Source: Planctomycetota bacterium
Lineage (GTDB): Bacteria > Planctomycetota > UBA8742 > UBA2392
Assembly: GCA_003576915.1 (NCBI GenBank)
Contig: QEVF01000010.1
Coordinates: 1-64,000 of the forward strand
Length of the DNA: 64,000 nt
Direction: 5' to 3'
Positions 7,670-16,755 of this stretch are shown here, piece by piece. How positions within the stretch are numbered: position 1 is the stretch's first letter; every line of letters starts with the position of its first letter. Below the pieces are notes generated by a model. The model was not told where the DNA came from and ran no database searches. It saw only the letters and a program-made list of their open reading frames with translations. A program made the translations under genes and the position numbers.

Positions 7670-10213
7670 CTACCATTCGACGACTTTGCCGCCCAGGCCG
7701 TCGATGGTCACGATGCGCAGGTTGGCGCTTCCCTGCTCGCGCATGAAGATGCGCCAGAGGGGCACAAACACGGGCTCGACGCGCTTGGGCGAGGCCTTGA
7801 AACGCTGCTTGAAGCTCTGCTTCACGACGGTTTCGTCGTGGCGCTGCTTGAACTCATTCTCGTCGAAGTTCAGGTCGCCCGGGGGCTGCTCGACGAAGGT
7901 GGCGACACCGTCGAGGTCCTTCACGTCACTGGCGTGCTCTTCCGGCTTGTCTTCAAAGCGCATGCCGTCCGAGGGTCTGTAAACCAGTACGCGCAGGCTT
8001 CGCGGGTGCAGGTAGACGCAGCCCAGTTTCTCTTCGTGGGACTGGCCGAAGAGGCGGTACAGGATCATGCGCGTGACCTTCTCCTGGAATTCGAGCCGCA
8101 GCAGCATGCGGTACTCGAGCTTGAGGCTTTCCACGGTTTCATCGACGCCGACGAGACCCAGAGTCTTGGTCTTGCGCAACGATTCGCCAATGCGTACGGC
8201 CTGGTCCTTGGTGACGGTGCAGAGCGCCACGCGCACGGGCTTGTTCAGCCCCAGGTCCGGGCGCAGGCCCGTAGCGCGCGCGAAGTAAACGCTGGCGCGG
8301 CCTTCCTGAAAGGCCGCGGCCTGGCCTTCCTTCACCAGTTCGCGCAGCAGATTGCGCGCTTTGCCCTCGCCCACGCCGAGGCGGTCTGCGAATTCCCGCG
8401 CCGTCATGGAAGGCTTGCCCGCCAGGCGCCGCGCATACTCCTCAAGTTCAGCCTGTCGTTTGGCGCGGGCCTCTTCTTCGCTCATGCCGCGCGCAACGTC
8501 GCCCGGAACATCTTCAGCTTCGGCTTCATCACCCGTGCCATCGAGGGGATGTGGTGTGCGCGATGACGGCGCGCTGCCGACGGCCAGGGGCTCGGCCGCG
8601 TCCGCATAGGCAGGTTCCGCGCCCTCGTCGTCGACCTCGTCTGTGTCGTCGGCGGCGGGGCCGGTGAGTACGGTGGTGCTGGCGCTGGCGTCAAGCTGGG
8701 CGCCGCGCACGGCGCGCTCCAGCTCGGCAAATCGATCGCGCCAGCGCTCGTCGGTCAGTTTCTCGATGCGGTCTTCATCCAGCGTCTTGTGCTGGGTGTA
8801 GAGCCAGCGGGTGCGCATGCGGAGCGTGTCGTCAAACTCGTCAGGACACAGGAACATGAACTGGCCGGGCTTGAGCGCCGGCAGCTCTTCCATGATGGAC
8901 TCGACGTTCTCAGGGTCCAGGGCCTTGACGGTCGGCTGGACCTTCTTCTGGTCCTGCCGCGTGGTGAGGCGCCCCAGACCCCAGGTGCCGAACTGGGCCA
9001 TGGCCTTGTAGTCCACGTCGCCGGGATTTTGCGTCGCCATCAGGCAACACACGCCGTATTTGCGCGCCTGCTTGAACAGTACGCTCAGCGAATCCTTGCA
9101 GGCAGGCTTGCGCACGGGCGGGATGAACGGCGCGACCTCATCGATGTAAAACAGCGCCTGGGGCTCGGAACTGGGGTGCTTCAGCATCCAGTCGTAGAGT
9201 TGCTCAACCAGCGCGGCCACGAAGAACTCCTTTTCTTCCTGGCTTGAAAGCGTGTTGAGATAAATGACGCTGACACGCGTCTTGCCCGGCTGGGCCGCGC
9301 TGTGCTCGCCCTTGCCCAGCAGCAGTTCAATGTTGAGCGGAATGCCTTCATGGAAGAGCACCCGTCGCGCGCCCACGTCCAGCCGCGCGAGCTTCTTGCA
9401 GGCTCCGGCAATCTTGGCGGCATCGGCGTATTTGGTGTAGGGCTTGAGCTGCTCTTCATCCAGTGAAGCGAGGTGGTGGGCGAACTCCTCCAGGCTGCGC
9501 GGAAAGCGCCGGGCCTTGTGCAGGTCGGAGAGTGCGCGGTCAAACACCGCCACCAGGCCCTCGCCGTCGTCGCTGTCGAGTTTGTATCCCAGCAGGCTGA
9601 CGATCATGGTGGCCGCGCTGGTGACGGCGCGCACGACTTCAGCAGGTTCCAGACCCGAAAGGTCCAGGTTCAGGGGATCGGCGCTGACGGCTACGCCCTT
9701 GCGCGAGGCCGGCGTAAACACGACGACATCGGCCTTGCTTTCGTAGAGGCGGGCCAGCCCCGGGTCGATGCCTTTGTCGCGCAGGGTCTGGGGCTCGTCC
9801 GTGGCCAGCGCCAGGGAGCAGAGGTCGCCCTGAGGGTCGATGCAGATGGCCGGAATGCCCTGAAGAACGCACTCTTCAACAATGGCCTTGCACAGAACCG
9901 TTTTGCCGCTTCCCGAAGAACCAAGGGCCATGACGTGGCGCAGCAGCGTGCCGGGCCCCAGTTCGATGGCCGAGGGCGGCTCTGCCTCGTCACGCTGGTG
10001 TTCGGCGGCGTCGCGTTCAAAACCCAGCAGGAGGTTTTCGGGCGTGCCCGGCAGGGGCGGCTGCGAGAGCGTGGTGGCGCTGGGGTCGAAGGCCGCCGTG
10101 GACAAAGGGTCTGCGGCTTTCCCGGGCTGCTTGCGCAGCTCTCGCGTGTTGGGAATGGTGAACTCCGGGCGCGAGGCCGGAGGCTTCTTAAGCGGGCGTT
10201 CTTTGTCGGGCAT
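7670..10213 (-). CDS. HerA/FtsK-like P-loop ATPase with C-terminal winged helix
   Basis: An 847-residue ATPase of the HerA-FtsK superfamily. A Walker A motif GSSGSGKT sits at residues 98-105, followed by ICIDPQGDLCSLA, the arrangement seen in HerA/DUF87-type proteins that bind a substrate strand. A Walker B-like LFYIDEVAPFIPP and a sensor-like LMATQNPGDVD lie near residues 352-400. Around residues 600-650 a winged-helix-like segment (FADRLGVGEGKARNLLRELVKEG) suggests DNA contact. The C-terminal 200 residues are unidentified. HerA relatives act in DNA translocation, repair or defence; the actual role here is unknown. No NurA-type nuclease is adjacent; the only partner is the zinc-ribbon protein downstream. 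It is divergent from panB. Confidence 0.78.
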   Translation of the reverse strand: MPDKERPLKKPPASRPEFTIPNTRELRKQPGKAADPLSTAAFDPSATTLSQPPLPGTPENLLLGFERDAAEHQRDEAEPPSAIELGPGTLLRHVMALGSSGSGKTVLCKAIVEECVLQGIPAICIDPQGDLCSLALATDEPQTLRDKGIDPGLARLYESKADVVVFTPASRKGVAVSADPLNLDLSGLEPAEVVRAVTSAATMIVSLLGYKLDSDDGEGLVAVFDRALSDLHKARRFPRSLEEFAHHLASLDEEQLKPYTKYADAAKIAGACKKLARLDVGARRVLFHEGIPLNIELLLGKGEHSAAQPGKTRVSVIYLNTLSSQEEKEFFVAALVEQLYDWMLKHPSSEPQALFYIDEVAPFIPPVRKPACKDSLSVLFKQARKYGVCCLMATQNPGDVDYKAMAQFGTWGLGRLTTRQDQKKVQPTVKALDPENVESIMEELPALKPGQFMFLCPDEFDDTLRMRTRWLYTQHKTLDEDRIEKLTDERWRDRFAELERAVRGAQLDASASTTVLTGPAADDTDEVDDEGAEPAYADAAEPLAVGSAPSSRTPHPLDGTGDEAEAEDVPGDVARGMSEEEARAKRQAELEEYARRLAGKPSMTAREFADRLGVGEGKARNLLRELVKEGQAAAFQEGRASVYFARATGLRPDLGLNKPVRVALCTVTKDQAVRIGESLRKTKTLGLVGVDETVESLKLEYRMLLRLEFQEKVTRMILYRLFGQSHEEKLGCVYLHPRSLRVLVYRPSDGMRFEDKPEEHASDVKDLDGVATFVEQPPGDLNFDENEFKQRHDETVVKQSFKQRFKASPKRVEPVFVPLWRIFMREQGSANLRIVTIDGLGGKVVEW

Positions 10214-10319
10214 GGAGCGCCAAGTCTAGCGTGGTGACGCTCGCGGCACCACTGAGCCGGTTTTTGCTCATGGCGCTGCCCAAGCTGGCTAGACTGCGCG
10301 CCGGACCGGGGAGGCGAAC

Positions 10320-11105
10320 ATGGCCAGGCGCACGACGATTCGGGACTTGCACAAATCGGCCCAGGAAGGGCGCAAGCTGAGCATGGTCACCGCCTACGAC
10401 GCGTTTTCCGCGCGGCTGGTGGACGAGGCCGGCATCGACATGGCGCTGGTGGGCGACAGTCTGGGCACCACCGTTCAAGGCCGGGACAACACCCTGGCCG
10501 TGACCCTCGAGCATACGCTCTACCACACCGAGATTGTTGCGCGCTGCACGCGCCGCGCCTTTGTGGTGGCCGACATGCCCCTGGGCAGCTACCAGTGCGG
10601 CGAGAACGCGGCCGTGGCCAACTGCATCGCCTGCATCAAGGCCGGCGCCCAGGGCGTCAAGCTCGAGGGAGGGGCGCGGGTGACGCGGCTGGTGCAGCGT
10701 TTGACGGAGGCCGGCGTGCCGGTCATGGGCCATCTGGGCTTCACGCCCCAGAGCATCCATGCCACGAGCGGGCCGCGCCTGAACAAGGCGGCTGAAACGC
10801 TTCTGGCCGACGCCCGGGCCCTGGCCGCGGCCGGAGCCTTTGCCCTGGTGCTGGAGATGGTGCCCGCCGCCGTCGCCCGCGAGATTACGGCCGCCTGCCC
10901 CGTGCCGACCATCGGCATCGGCGCTGGCCCCCATTGTGCCGGCCAGGTGCTGGTGTTCTTTGACATGCTGGGCTATTCGCCGGAGTTCTCTCCGAAGTTC
11001 CTCAAGCGCTACATGCAGTTTCATGAGCAGGCCCTGGCCGCGCTGAACCAATACCGCTCGGAGGTCGAGGCAGGCAAGTTCCCCGGTGAAGAGCACAGTT
11101 ACTAG
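10320..11105 (+). CDS. panB: 3-methyl-2-oxobutanoate hydroxymethyltransferase
   Basis: Ketopantoate hydroxymethyltransferase, which makes 2-dehydropantoate from 2-oxoisovalerate and methylene-tetrahydrofolate in the first step of pantothenate/CoA synthesis. The 261-residue length fits the family. Recognisable motifs are SMVTAYDAFSA, MALVGDSLGTTVQG (Mg-binding Asp), ADMPLGSYQ, VKLEGG, MGHLGFTPQS, LVLEMVPAAVA (catalytic Glu) and PTIGIGAGPHCAGQVLVF. A GGGGAGG ribosome site lies 5 bases before the ATG at 10320. No panC or panD is adjacent. The next plus-strand gene begins 35 bases after its stop. Confidence 0.96.
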   Translation: MARRTTIRDLHKSAQEGRKLSMVTAYDAFSARLVDEAGIDMALVGDSLGTTVQGRDNTLAVTLEHTLYHTEIVARCTRRAFVVADMPLGSYQCGENAAVANCIACIKAGAQGVKLEGGARVTRLVQRLTEAGVPVMGHLGFTPQSIHATSGPRLNKAAETLLADARALAAAGAFALVLEMVPAAVAREITAACPVPTIGIGAGPHCAGQVLVFFDMLGYSPEFSPKFLKRYMQFHEQALAALNQYRSEVEAGKFPGEEHSY

Positions 11106-11140
11106 CGGGGCATGTCCGTTGCCGCTGCTAGACTTCCGCC

Positions 11141-12535
11141 ATGGGCGACAACACGGCCTATCAGTTCTCCCACGCGCTGCTGCGCGAGGCGGCTTACCAG
11201 CTTCAGTTGCCGAGCAGCCGAGCGCTGCTTCACGCCGCGGCCCACGACCTGTTGCTGGAGGAACCCGAGGCGCGCGAGGGGTTGGCCTTTGACCTGGCCG
11301 AGCACGCACGCCTGGCCCTGGCGGACCCCGGATTGCCCGAGCCTTGGCGCTCGCGCCTGCACCGTGCAGAGCCGGGGCATCTGGCCGATGCCGCGGCCGT
11401 GGCCCGACGCGACTTCCGCAACGCCGACGCCAAGGTGCTGCTGCTGCGCCTGGCACGCCATGGGGCGGTCACGCGGGGGCAGCGGGCCGATGCCCTGGTG
11501 AAACTGGGCATCACGTGCATCACGCTGGGCCAGAACGACCAGGCCACCGCTTTCATCTTCGAGGGCATCGAGCTGAGCGAGGGCGAGCCGCCGGGGGTGC
11601 TGGCGGGCAGACTGGCGGAGGCCGCCACAGCCCTGGGCGTCATTCACCGCATTGACGATGTCGAGGCGATCTGCGCAGCAGCCTCGCCCCTGGCCGAGGC
11701 CGGCGGCGACCCCGATGTTCAGGTTGACCTGCTCATTGCCTGGTCCATCGCGCGTCAACAACGCGAGCAGTGGCAGAGCGCGGGGGAAATGCTCCAGCGC
11801 GCCCTCGCCATCGCCCAAAGGGCGCAGAATCCCAAACGGATCAGGGCCGTTAGGAGCAACCTGGGCATATTGGCCATGCACACCGGGCAGTATGCCGAGG
11901 CCGAGCGGGTGTTGCAGGAAGTGATCCGGGAAGCCACCGCGGCCCATGACTTGTCCGTGCTTTGCACGGTCATCGGAAACCTCGGAAGTGTCCGCAACAA
12001 GCAGCAACGATACGAAGAGGGCCGCCACTTGCTTGAGCAGGGCATTGAGCTGGCGAAGCAACTGGGCGACCGCAGGCGGGAACTCGTTCACCTCGGCAAC
12101 CTGGTCACTTCCGTCAAGCAGTTGGGCAGGCGACATGAAGCTCGCGAACTGGGGGCAAAGGCGCTGAATCGCGCCCGCGAGGCGGGTGATCTTCATGCGG
12201 TGGCCATCAACGCCGGCAACCTGGCAATCAGCTTCCACGAAGAGCACTGCTACGAAGAGGCCATGGGGTACTATCTCGAGGCTATCAAAGCGGCACAGGC
12301 GTGCGGCGCTCTCCATCTGGTGGCATTCTGGCAGGTCCACCTGTCGCTGCTGGGCACCCTGAGCGCCAACCATGAGATGGAACAGCAATACCGAGAACTC
12401 GCCCGGCAGACCTATCAGGCGATAGGGCGGAGCCTCGACGAGGGTTACTATCCACAGGCATATGCAGGCACCTTGGCCGAGCGCGAGCTGATTGAAGAAA
12501 TCGAGTCGGGCGTTTCCACGCCGCGGGAGAAGTGA
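11141..12535 (+). CDS. TPR-repeat protein with ATPase-tail-like N-terminus
   Basis: A 464-residue protein. The first 45 residues (FSHALLREAAYQL, then an LH-centred helix) match the segment that normally follows the AAA ATPase module in large signalling ATPases (predicted ATPase, COG3899-like), but the ATPase itself is absent. The rest is tandem TPR-like helices with ALAIAQRAQNPKRIRAVRSN and GNLGSVRNKQQRYEEGRHLL as the clearest units. It is soluble, with no signal or membrane segment. A paralog with the same architecture follows 25 bases downstream. Start ATG 11141 has only a weak ribosome site. Protein-protein interaction is likely; the partner is unknown. Confidence 0.68.
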   Translation: MGDNTAYQFSHALLREAAYQLQLPSSRALLHAAAHDLLLEEPEAREGLAFDLAEHARLALADPGLPEPWRSRLHRAEPGHLADAAAVARRDFRNADAKVLLLRLARHGAVTRGQRADALVKLGITCITLGQNDQATAFIFEGIELSEGEPPGVLAGRLAEAATALGVIHRIDDVEAICAAASPLAEAGGDPDVQVDLLIAWSIARQQREQWQSAGEMLQRALAIAQRAQNPKRIRAVRSNLGILAMHTGQYAEAERVLQEVIREATAAHDLSVLCTVIGNLGSVRNKQQRYEEGRHLLEQGIELAKQLGDRRRELVHLGNLVTSVKQLGRRHEARELGAKALNRAREAGDLHAVAINAGNLAISFHEEHCYEEAMGYYLEAIKAAQACGALHLVAFWQVHLSLLGTLSANHEMEQQYRELARQTYQAIGRSLDEGYYPQAYAGTLAERELIEEIESGVSTPREK

Positions 12536-12560
12536 CAGGCCGTGGATTCACGGGGCAGAC

Positions 12561-14009
12561 ATGAAAGCTGAAGACGCCTACATCTTCCGGCATGCCCTCC
12601 TGCGTGACGCCGCCTACCAACTCCACATGCCGGCCGATCGCGCGCGCCTTCATCGCCTCGCCCTGGAGATTCTTGAGGGCCTGCTGTCAGAGCCCGACCT
12701 GGACCTCCTGGCCCTCGAACTGGCCGAGCATGCCCAGTTTGCGCAGGCGGGAGAACGCGACCCGGCCCTGACCCAACGGGAATTGTCCTACCTGCAACGG
12801 GCGGCGGCCCATGCGGCGCGCCACTACCAGTGCCGGCGCGCGCTGGACATCTGCGAGCGCCTGTGCCGACACCCTGACGGCGGCGAGTTCCGCCCCAGGG
12901 CCGAAATCGAAGCCGCGCTGCAGCAATCCAACATGGCCGATTGGGCCAGCGCCGCCGCGCGCCTGGAGCGCCTTCTTTCCGGCGGCTCGCCCCTGTCCGA
13001 TGAGCTCTCACACCGGGCGCGCATGAATCTTGCACGTTGCTGTTACCGCCTGGGCCACTTCCAGAGGCTGGATGAGCTGGCGGCCCAGATCCTGGGGACG
13101 GCGTCGGGTGAACGGCGGGCGGAGGCCACCGTGACACTTTCGGTCCCCTTCATCGAGCGCGGCCTGCGCAAGGAAGGCACGGCCCTGCTGGAGGAGGGAA
13201 TTGAACTTGCGCGTCTCCACGGCCTGGCCGAGCTGGAGGCCGAAGCCCTGGCCCTGCGGGGGACCCTGTGCCTGGAAGCGGGCGACATGGAGCAGGCCCG
13301 CCAGTGGCTGGACGAAGCCCTGGCAAGGCAGCGGCGCCTGGGAAACGGGCAGGGAGAGGCGAAGGCGTTGATGGACCTGTCGCGCCTCTTTCATACGCAG
13401 GGGGACCGGGTAGCCGCCGAGAAGCTGGCAGCGGAGGCTCTTTCCATCTACGAGCGTCTGGGCCTGCAGGCGGATATTGTGGCGGCGTCGGCTCGCGTTG
13501 CGGGCATGATCCGCATGCAGGGCCGCTATGACGAAGCCGAGCCCCTCGCCCTGCGCGGCCTGGATGTTGCCCGGGAGCTGGGCGATGCCCTGGGGGAGAT
13601 GAGCGCCCTCGTCAATCTGGGCGGCCTGTACAAATACACGGGCAAATATCCGCGCGGCGAGGACTGTTACCGTCGCGCCCTGGTCATCGGCCGGCGGCTC
13701 GGCTTCCCGCGCATGATGGGGCACGTCAAGGCGAACTTCGCCCAGTTGCTGCACTTCATGGGCAAGTTGGACGAAGCGCAGAGGGAGTTTGAGGAGGGAC
13801 TGGCGCTTCTGGAAACATCTCCCGATCGCGCCGTGCAGGCCATCCAGTCCGGCCGCTTTGCGGCTCTGCTCAAGCAGCGGGGAGAGGCGGCGCGCGCTGA
13901 AGCATTGATGAAATTTGCCCGCGAGGTGCTGGCCGAAGTGGGAAACACCACCGATCTCCAGGCCATCGAAGCCGCTTATGCCGACGTGCAGCCTCCGACG
14001 ACGGCGTGA
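12561..14009 (+). CDS. Second TPR-repeat protein, paralog of the gene before
   Basis: A 482-residue protein whose N-terminus (YIFRHALLRDAAYQLHMP) is closely similar to that of the upstream protein, followed by more than eight TPR-like repeats (ALALRGTLCLEAGDMEQARQ, ALVNLGGLYKYTGKYPRGED). The ATG at 12561 is preferred: an in-frame TTG at 12492 would add 23 Arg/Ser-rich residues and overlap the previous gene by 44 bases. The pair looks like a tandem duplication followed by divergence, probably transcribed together. No catalytic domain is present. Confidence 0.68.
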   Translation: MKAEDAYIFRHALLRDAAYQLHMPADRARLHRLALEILEGLLSEPDLDLLALELAEHAQFAQAGERDPALTQRELSYLQRAAAHAARHYQCRRALDICERLCRHPDGGEFRPRAEIEAALQQSNMADWASAAARLERLLSGGSPLSDELSHRARMNLARCCYRLGHFQRLDELAAQILGTASGERRAEATVTLSVPFIERGLRKEGTALLEEGIELARLHGLAELEAEALALRGTLCLEAGDMEQARQWLDEALARQRRLGNGQGEAKALMDLSRLFHTQGDRVAAEKLAAEALSIYERLGLQADIVAASARVAGMIRMQGRYDEAEPLALRGLDVARELGDALGEMSALVNLGGLYKYTGKYPRGEDCYRRALVIGRRLGFPRMMGHVKANFAQLLHFMGKLDEAQREFEEGLALLETSPDRAVQAIQSGRFAALLKQRGEAARAEALMKFAREVLAEVGNTTDLQAIEAAYADVQPPTTA

Positions 14010-14069
14010 ACGGCCCGGACTCCTGCAGGGTGTCGCGCGGCGCGCCGGCCCGTAGCCGCGGTGTCTGTG

Positions 14070-14097
14070 TTGGCTTGCGGCGGACCCTTGCTATGCT
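14070..14097 (+). promoter_or_regulatory. Possible sigma70-type promoter of the OsmC gene
   Basis: TTGGCT at 14070 and TATGCT at 14092 are separated by 16 bases and stand out in a GC-rich intergenic region. The leader that would follow (about 65 bases) contains two small hairpins, 14102-14118 and 14132-14144, before the ribosome site. Assigned by eye only. Confidence 0.3.
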
Positions 14098-14164
14098 TCT
14101 GCGGACTTGATGAGTCCGAAATTATGACAACGCGGCCAGGCCGCACCTATAGAAAGGAAGACAC

Positions 14165-14590
14165 ATGCCTGTTCGTTCATCATCCGCCGAGTGGAAGGGC
14201 ACGCTGAAGGAAGGCAAGGGCACCATGAAGCTCGGGTCCGGCGCTTTTGAGGGCCAGTACTCGTTCAGCACGCGTTTTGAGGAGGGCAAGGGTACGAACC
14301 CTGAAGAGCTGATTGCCGCCGCCCATGCGGGCTGCTTCTCCATGGCCCTTTCCAACATTCTGGGCCAGGCCAACTTCAAGGCCGACAGCATCAGGACGGA
14401 AGCCAAAGTCACCATCGAAAAGGTCGCGGAGAAGATGACCGTGACCAAGATTCACCTCAGCACGGTGGCCAAAGTGCCCGGCATCGACGCCAAGACTTTC
14501 GAGGCCAAGGCCAACGACGCCAAGAACGGCTGCCCCATTTCGCGTTTGCTCGCGGCCGCGCAGATCACACTCGAAGCCAAGCTGGCCTAG
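14165..14590 (+). CDS. OsmC-family peroxiredoxin-like protein
   Basis: A 141-residue OsmC/Ohr-superfamily thiol peroxidase that reduces organic hydroperoxides in the cytoplasm. The two reactive cysteines are in place: Cys57 in AAAHAGCFSMALS and Cys123 in NGCPISRLL, spaced as in E. coli OsmC (59/125). The sequence is closer to OsmC (EWKGTLKEGKGTMKLGSGAFEG at the N-terminus, NPEELIAAAHAGC) than to Ohr. An AGAAAGGAAG ribosome site precedes the ATG at 14165. It is monocistronic, with its own upstream gap of 155 bases and a terminator downstream. Confidence 0.92.
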   Translation: MPVRSSSAEWKGTLKEGKGTMKLGSGAFEGQYSFSTRFEEGKGTNPEELIAAAHAGCFSMALSNILGQANFKADSIRTEAKVTIEKVAEKMTVTKIHLSTVAKVPGIDAKTFEAKANDAKNGCPISRLLAAAQITLEAKLA

Positions 14591-14617
14591 CGGGTCGCTG
14601 ATACCCGATGCATCCCC

Positions 14618-14647
14618 AAGAGGGGCGACGATGGTGTCGCCCCTCTT
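14618..14647. terminator. Terminator hairpin between convergent genes
   Basis: A 12-bp perfect stem (AAGAGGGGCGAC with GTCGCCCCTCTT) with a 6-base loop, 28 bases after the osmC-type gene stop and just before the 3' end of the opposing gene at 14684. No long T run follows. Confidence 0.7.
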
Positions 14648-14683
14648 CCTTGGGGGTCATCGCGAGGCCGCAGACCGTCTCGC

Positions 14684-15394
14684 TCAATGAAATTTCAGCG
14701 AGTTGAGGAAGACCCCGAACTGCGATGGTTTGTCGCGACGCACGCCGGAAAGGGCCACAACGAACACCCGGCCTTGCCGCACCATGATTGCGACTTCGTT
14801 GCGGTCGTGCTCGCCCACGTGGATGTCGGCGCGGAGCGCCAGCGTGTCTCCGACCTGGACCCAGTCGCGACCGGCCAGTCGGCCCTGCTCGGCCATCAGG
14901 TCCATGCCGCGCTCGGGGTTATAGGCGGCGTCTTGGCCGTCGGGACCGCGCAGGTCGAACCAGGAAATCTCGAACCGGGCTTTGCCTTGAATGCAGCGCA
15001 GCACGTGTAACTGGCGCTCCCCGACGGCAGCTTGAACGGTCTGAACCTCCGCCTTGGGCGCGACTGGAAAGCGTGCAGAAAAGCCCCCCGACGCGGAGTG
15101 AACGTCAATCCAGGTGGCGGGGTCGGACGTATCGCCGGCAATGAGGGGTGCCACCACAAAGGCGCCCACGAGCCCCGCGAACACAATGGCCGCGGCCGAA
15201 ATCAGAAGCGCGGCCAGGGGCCAGCGCGACCTGGCCTGTGGCGCGGCGGGCGGGGGCGGGCTGCTCTCGCCGGAGTCAAGGTAAGAGTCCACGGCAACGG
15301 TCAAAGGAAGGCCGCAGTTCCCGCAGAAGGCGGCCCCCGGGCGGGTGGCGGCGCCGCACTGGACGCAGGGAGGGGCGATGCCGGCGTTGACCAT
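14684..15394 (-). CDS. Zinc-ribbon, single-TM protein with secreted domain
   Basis: A 236-residue protein. A double-CxxC zinc ribbon sits at the extreme N-terminus (PCVQCGAATRPGAAFCGNCG), followed by a linker, one membrane segment (about residues 58-82, LAALLISAAAIVFAGLVGAFV) and an outside domain of about 150 residues of unknown fold. The ATG at 15394 is chosen because it puts the zinc ribbon at the N-terminus; the upstream open frame is Arg/Pro-rich and unlike protein. The architecture recurs in planctomycete-type genomes without a known role. It is divergent from ftsY. Confidence 0.65.
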   Translation of the reverse strand: MVNAGIAPPCVQCGAATRPGAAFCGNCGLPLTVAVDSYLDSGESSPPPPAAPQARSRWPLAALLISAAAIVFAGLVGAFVVAPLIAGDTSDPATWIDVHSASGGFSARFPVAPKAEVQTVQAAVGERQLHVLRCIQGKARFEISWFDLRGPDGQDAAYNPERGMDLMAEQGRLAGRDWVQVGDTLALRADIHVGEHDRNEVAIMVRQGRVFVVALSGVRRDKPSQFGVFLNSLKFH

Positions 15395-15557
15395 GGAACC
15401 AGCATAGAGCTTTTTTCGCCTTGGTCTGCATCGCCAGCGCGATGTTCGCCGCGAGTGAGCGCCGGCGGACCAAGTCAGCAAGTGCTCCGGCTTCCGGGCC
15501 ACAGCGGCCAACAGGGGGCAGGCTGGAGGCTGGGGGATGTCTGCAGGCGGTCTGGGC

Positions 15558-15586
15558 ATGACGATAGGGCCATGCGGCGCTACACT
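15558..15586 (+). promoter_or_regulatory. Candidate promoter of the ftsY operon
   Basis: ATGACG at 15558 and TACACT at 15581, spaced by exactly 17 bases; each box matches 4 of 6 consensus bases. Transcription would begin near 15593, about 20 bases before the ftsY ATG. Confidence 0.4.
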
Positions 15587-15612
15587 GGCCCTTCGTTTAT
15601 CCGGAAACTGGC

Positions 15613-16755
15613 ATGGCACTTGGTTTCTTCAAGAAAAAGGCAGACCCCCAGACGCCTCCCGAGGCGCCGCCCGAGAAGAAGGGCGGCGGCTTCTTTGGGC
15701 TGTTCAGGAAGAAGGACAACGCCGGTGAAGCACCGGAGGCCGCACCCGCACCCCCGCAGCCCGAGGCGCCCGCCGAGCCGGCGCCCGAGAAGCGGGGTAT
15801 TTTTGCGCGGCTGACCAAGGCCATTTCCAAGACATCCATGATCTTCCGGCGCAAGGTCATGGGCCTTGTGGGCCTGGGCAAGAAGATTGACGCCGAAACC
15901 CTCGACAAGCTCGAGGAAGCCATGCTGGAGGCCGACCTGGGCGTAGCCACGACGGAACACCTGATGGAGGTTCTGCGCAGCGCCTGGAAGAACGCCTCCA
16001 TTGAAACGACGGACCAGATCGTCCCCTTCATCCGCAAGGACCTCAAGGAGCGCCTTACGCGGCGCGGCAACTCGATAAGTTACGCGCCAAGCGGCACCAC
16101 GGTCGTGCTGGTGGTGGGCGTCAACGGCGTAGGCAAGACGACGAGTATTGCCAAGATTGCGCGGCACTTCGTGCGTGAAGGCAAGAAAGTGGTGCTGGCC
16201 GCCGCGGATACCTTCAGGGCGGCCGCCGTGAAGCAACTGCAGACCTGGAGTGAACGCATCGGCTGCGAAGTGGTGGCCGGCGCCGACAAGGCCGACCCCG
16301 CTTCGGTCGCCTATAAGGGCGCCGAGCGCGCCCTGGAACTCAACGCCGATGTGCTGCTGGTGGACACCGCGGGGCGCCTGCACACGCAGAAGAACCTGAT
16401 GGACGAACTCACCAAGATCACGAAGGTGCTCGGCAACAAGATTCCCGGGGCGCCCCACGAAACCATCCTCGTGCTGGACGCGACAACGGGCCAGAACGCC
16501 GTAACCCAGGCCGAGATGTTCAAGGCTGCCGCCAGCGTGACCGGGCTGTTTCTGGCCAAACTCGACGGTACGGCCAAGGGCGGCGCGGTGCTCACGATTA
16601 ACGAGAAGGTGGCCGTGCCGGTGAAGTTTGTCGGACTCGGAGAGGGCTTCGACGACATTCAGCCGTTTAATGCAGAGACCTTTGTGGATGCGCTGTTTAA
16701 CATCGAAAACGGCGACACCGAAGGCGACGCGGCAGCATCCGCGGAGGCTCGATGA
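15613..16755 (+). CDS. ftsY: Signal recognition particle receptor FtsY
   Basis: SRP receptor GTPase that docks ribosome-SRP complexes at the inner membrane. The 380-residue protein has a variable N-terminal A region (about residues 1-75, Pro/Glu/Lys-rich with GFFKKK- and GFFGLFRKK-like membrane-contact patches), the N domain helices (about 80-145) and the NG GTPase domain with G1 GVNGVGKTTSIAKIA, the insertion box AADTFRAAAVKQLQ, G3 VDTAGRLHT, and the C-terminal GLGEGFDDIQPF typical of FtsY. Its stop overlaps the next ATG (ATGA at 16752-16755), so ftsY heads a translationally coupled operon with a sigma-like regulator, an unusual arrangement. Confidence 0.96.
   Translation: MALGFFKKKADPQTPPEAPPEKKGGGFFGLFRKKDNAGEAPEAAPAPPQPEAPAEPAPEKRGIFARLTKAISKTSMIFRRKVMGLVGLGKKIDAETLDKLEEAMLEADLGVATTEHLMEVLRSAWKNASIETTDQIVPFIRKDLKERLTRRGNSISYAPSGTTVVLVVGVNGVGKTTSIAKIARHFVREGKKVVLAAADTFRAAAVKQLQTWSERIGCEVVAGADKADPASVAYKGAERALELNADVLLVDTAGRLHTQKNLMDELTKITKVLGNKIPGAPHETILVLDATTGQNAVTQAEMFKAAASVTGLFLAKLDGTAKGGAVLTINEKVAVPVKFVGLGEGFDDIQPFNAETFVDALFNIENGDTEGDAAASAEAR

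Noticed and set aside
12492..12560. Longer N-terminus of the second TPR protein
   Set aside because: It starts at a TTG, overlaps the previous gene and adds an Arg/Ser-rich segment not present in the paralog.
14102..14125. Hammerhead ribozyme-like core (TTGATGAGTCCGAAA) upstream of the OsmC gene
   Set aside because: The conserved C before UGAUGA is U, and there is no stem II between GAUGA and GAAA; the bases instead form a plain 6-bp hairpin.
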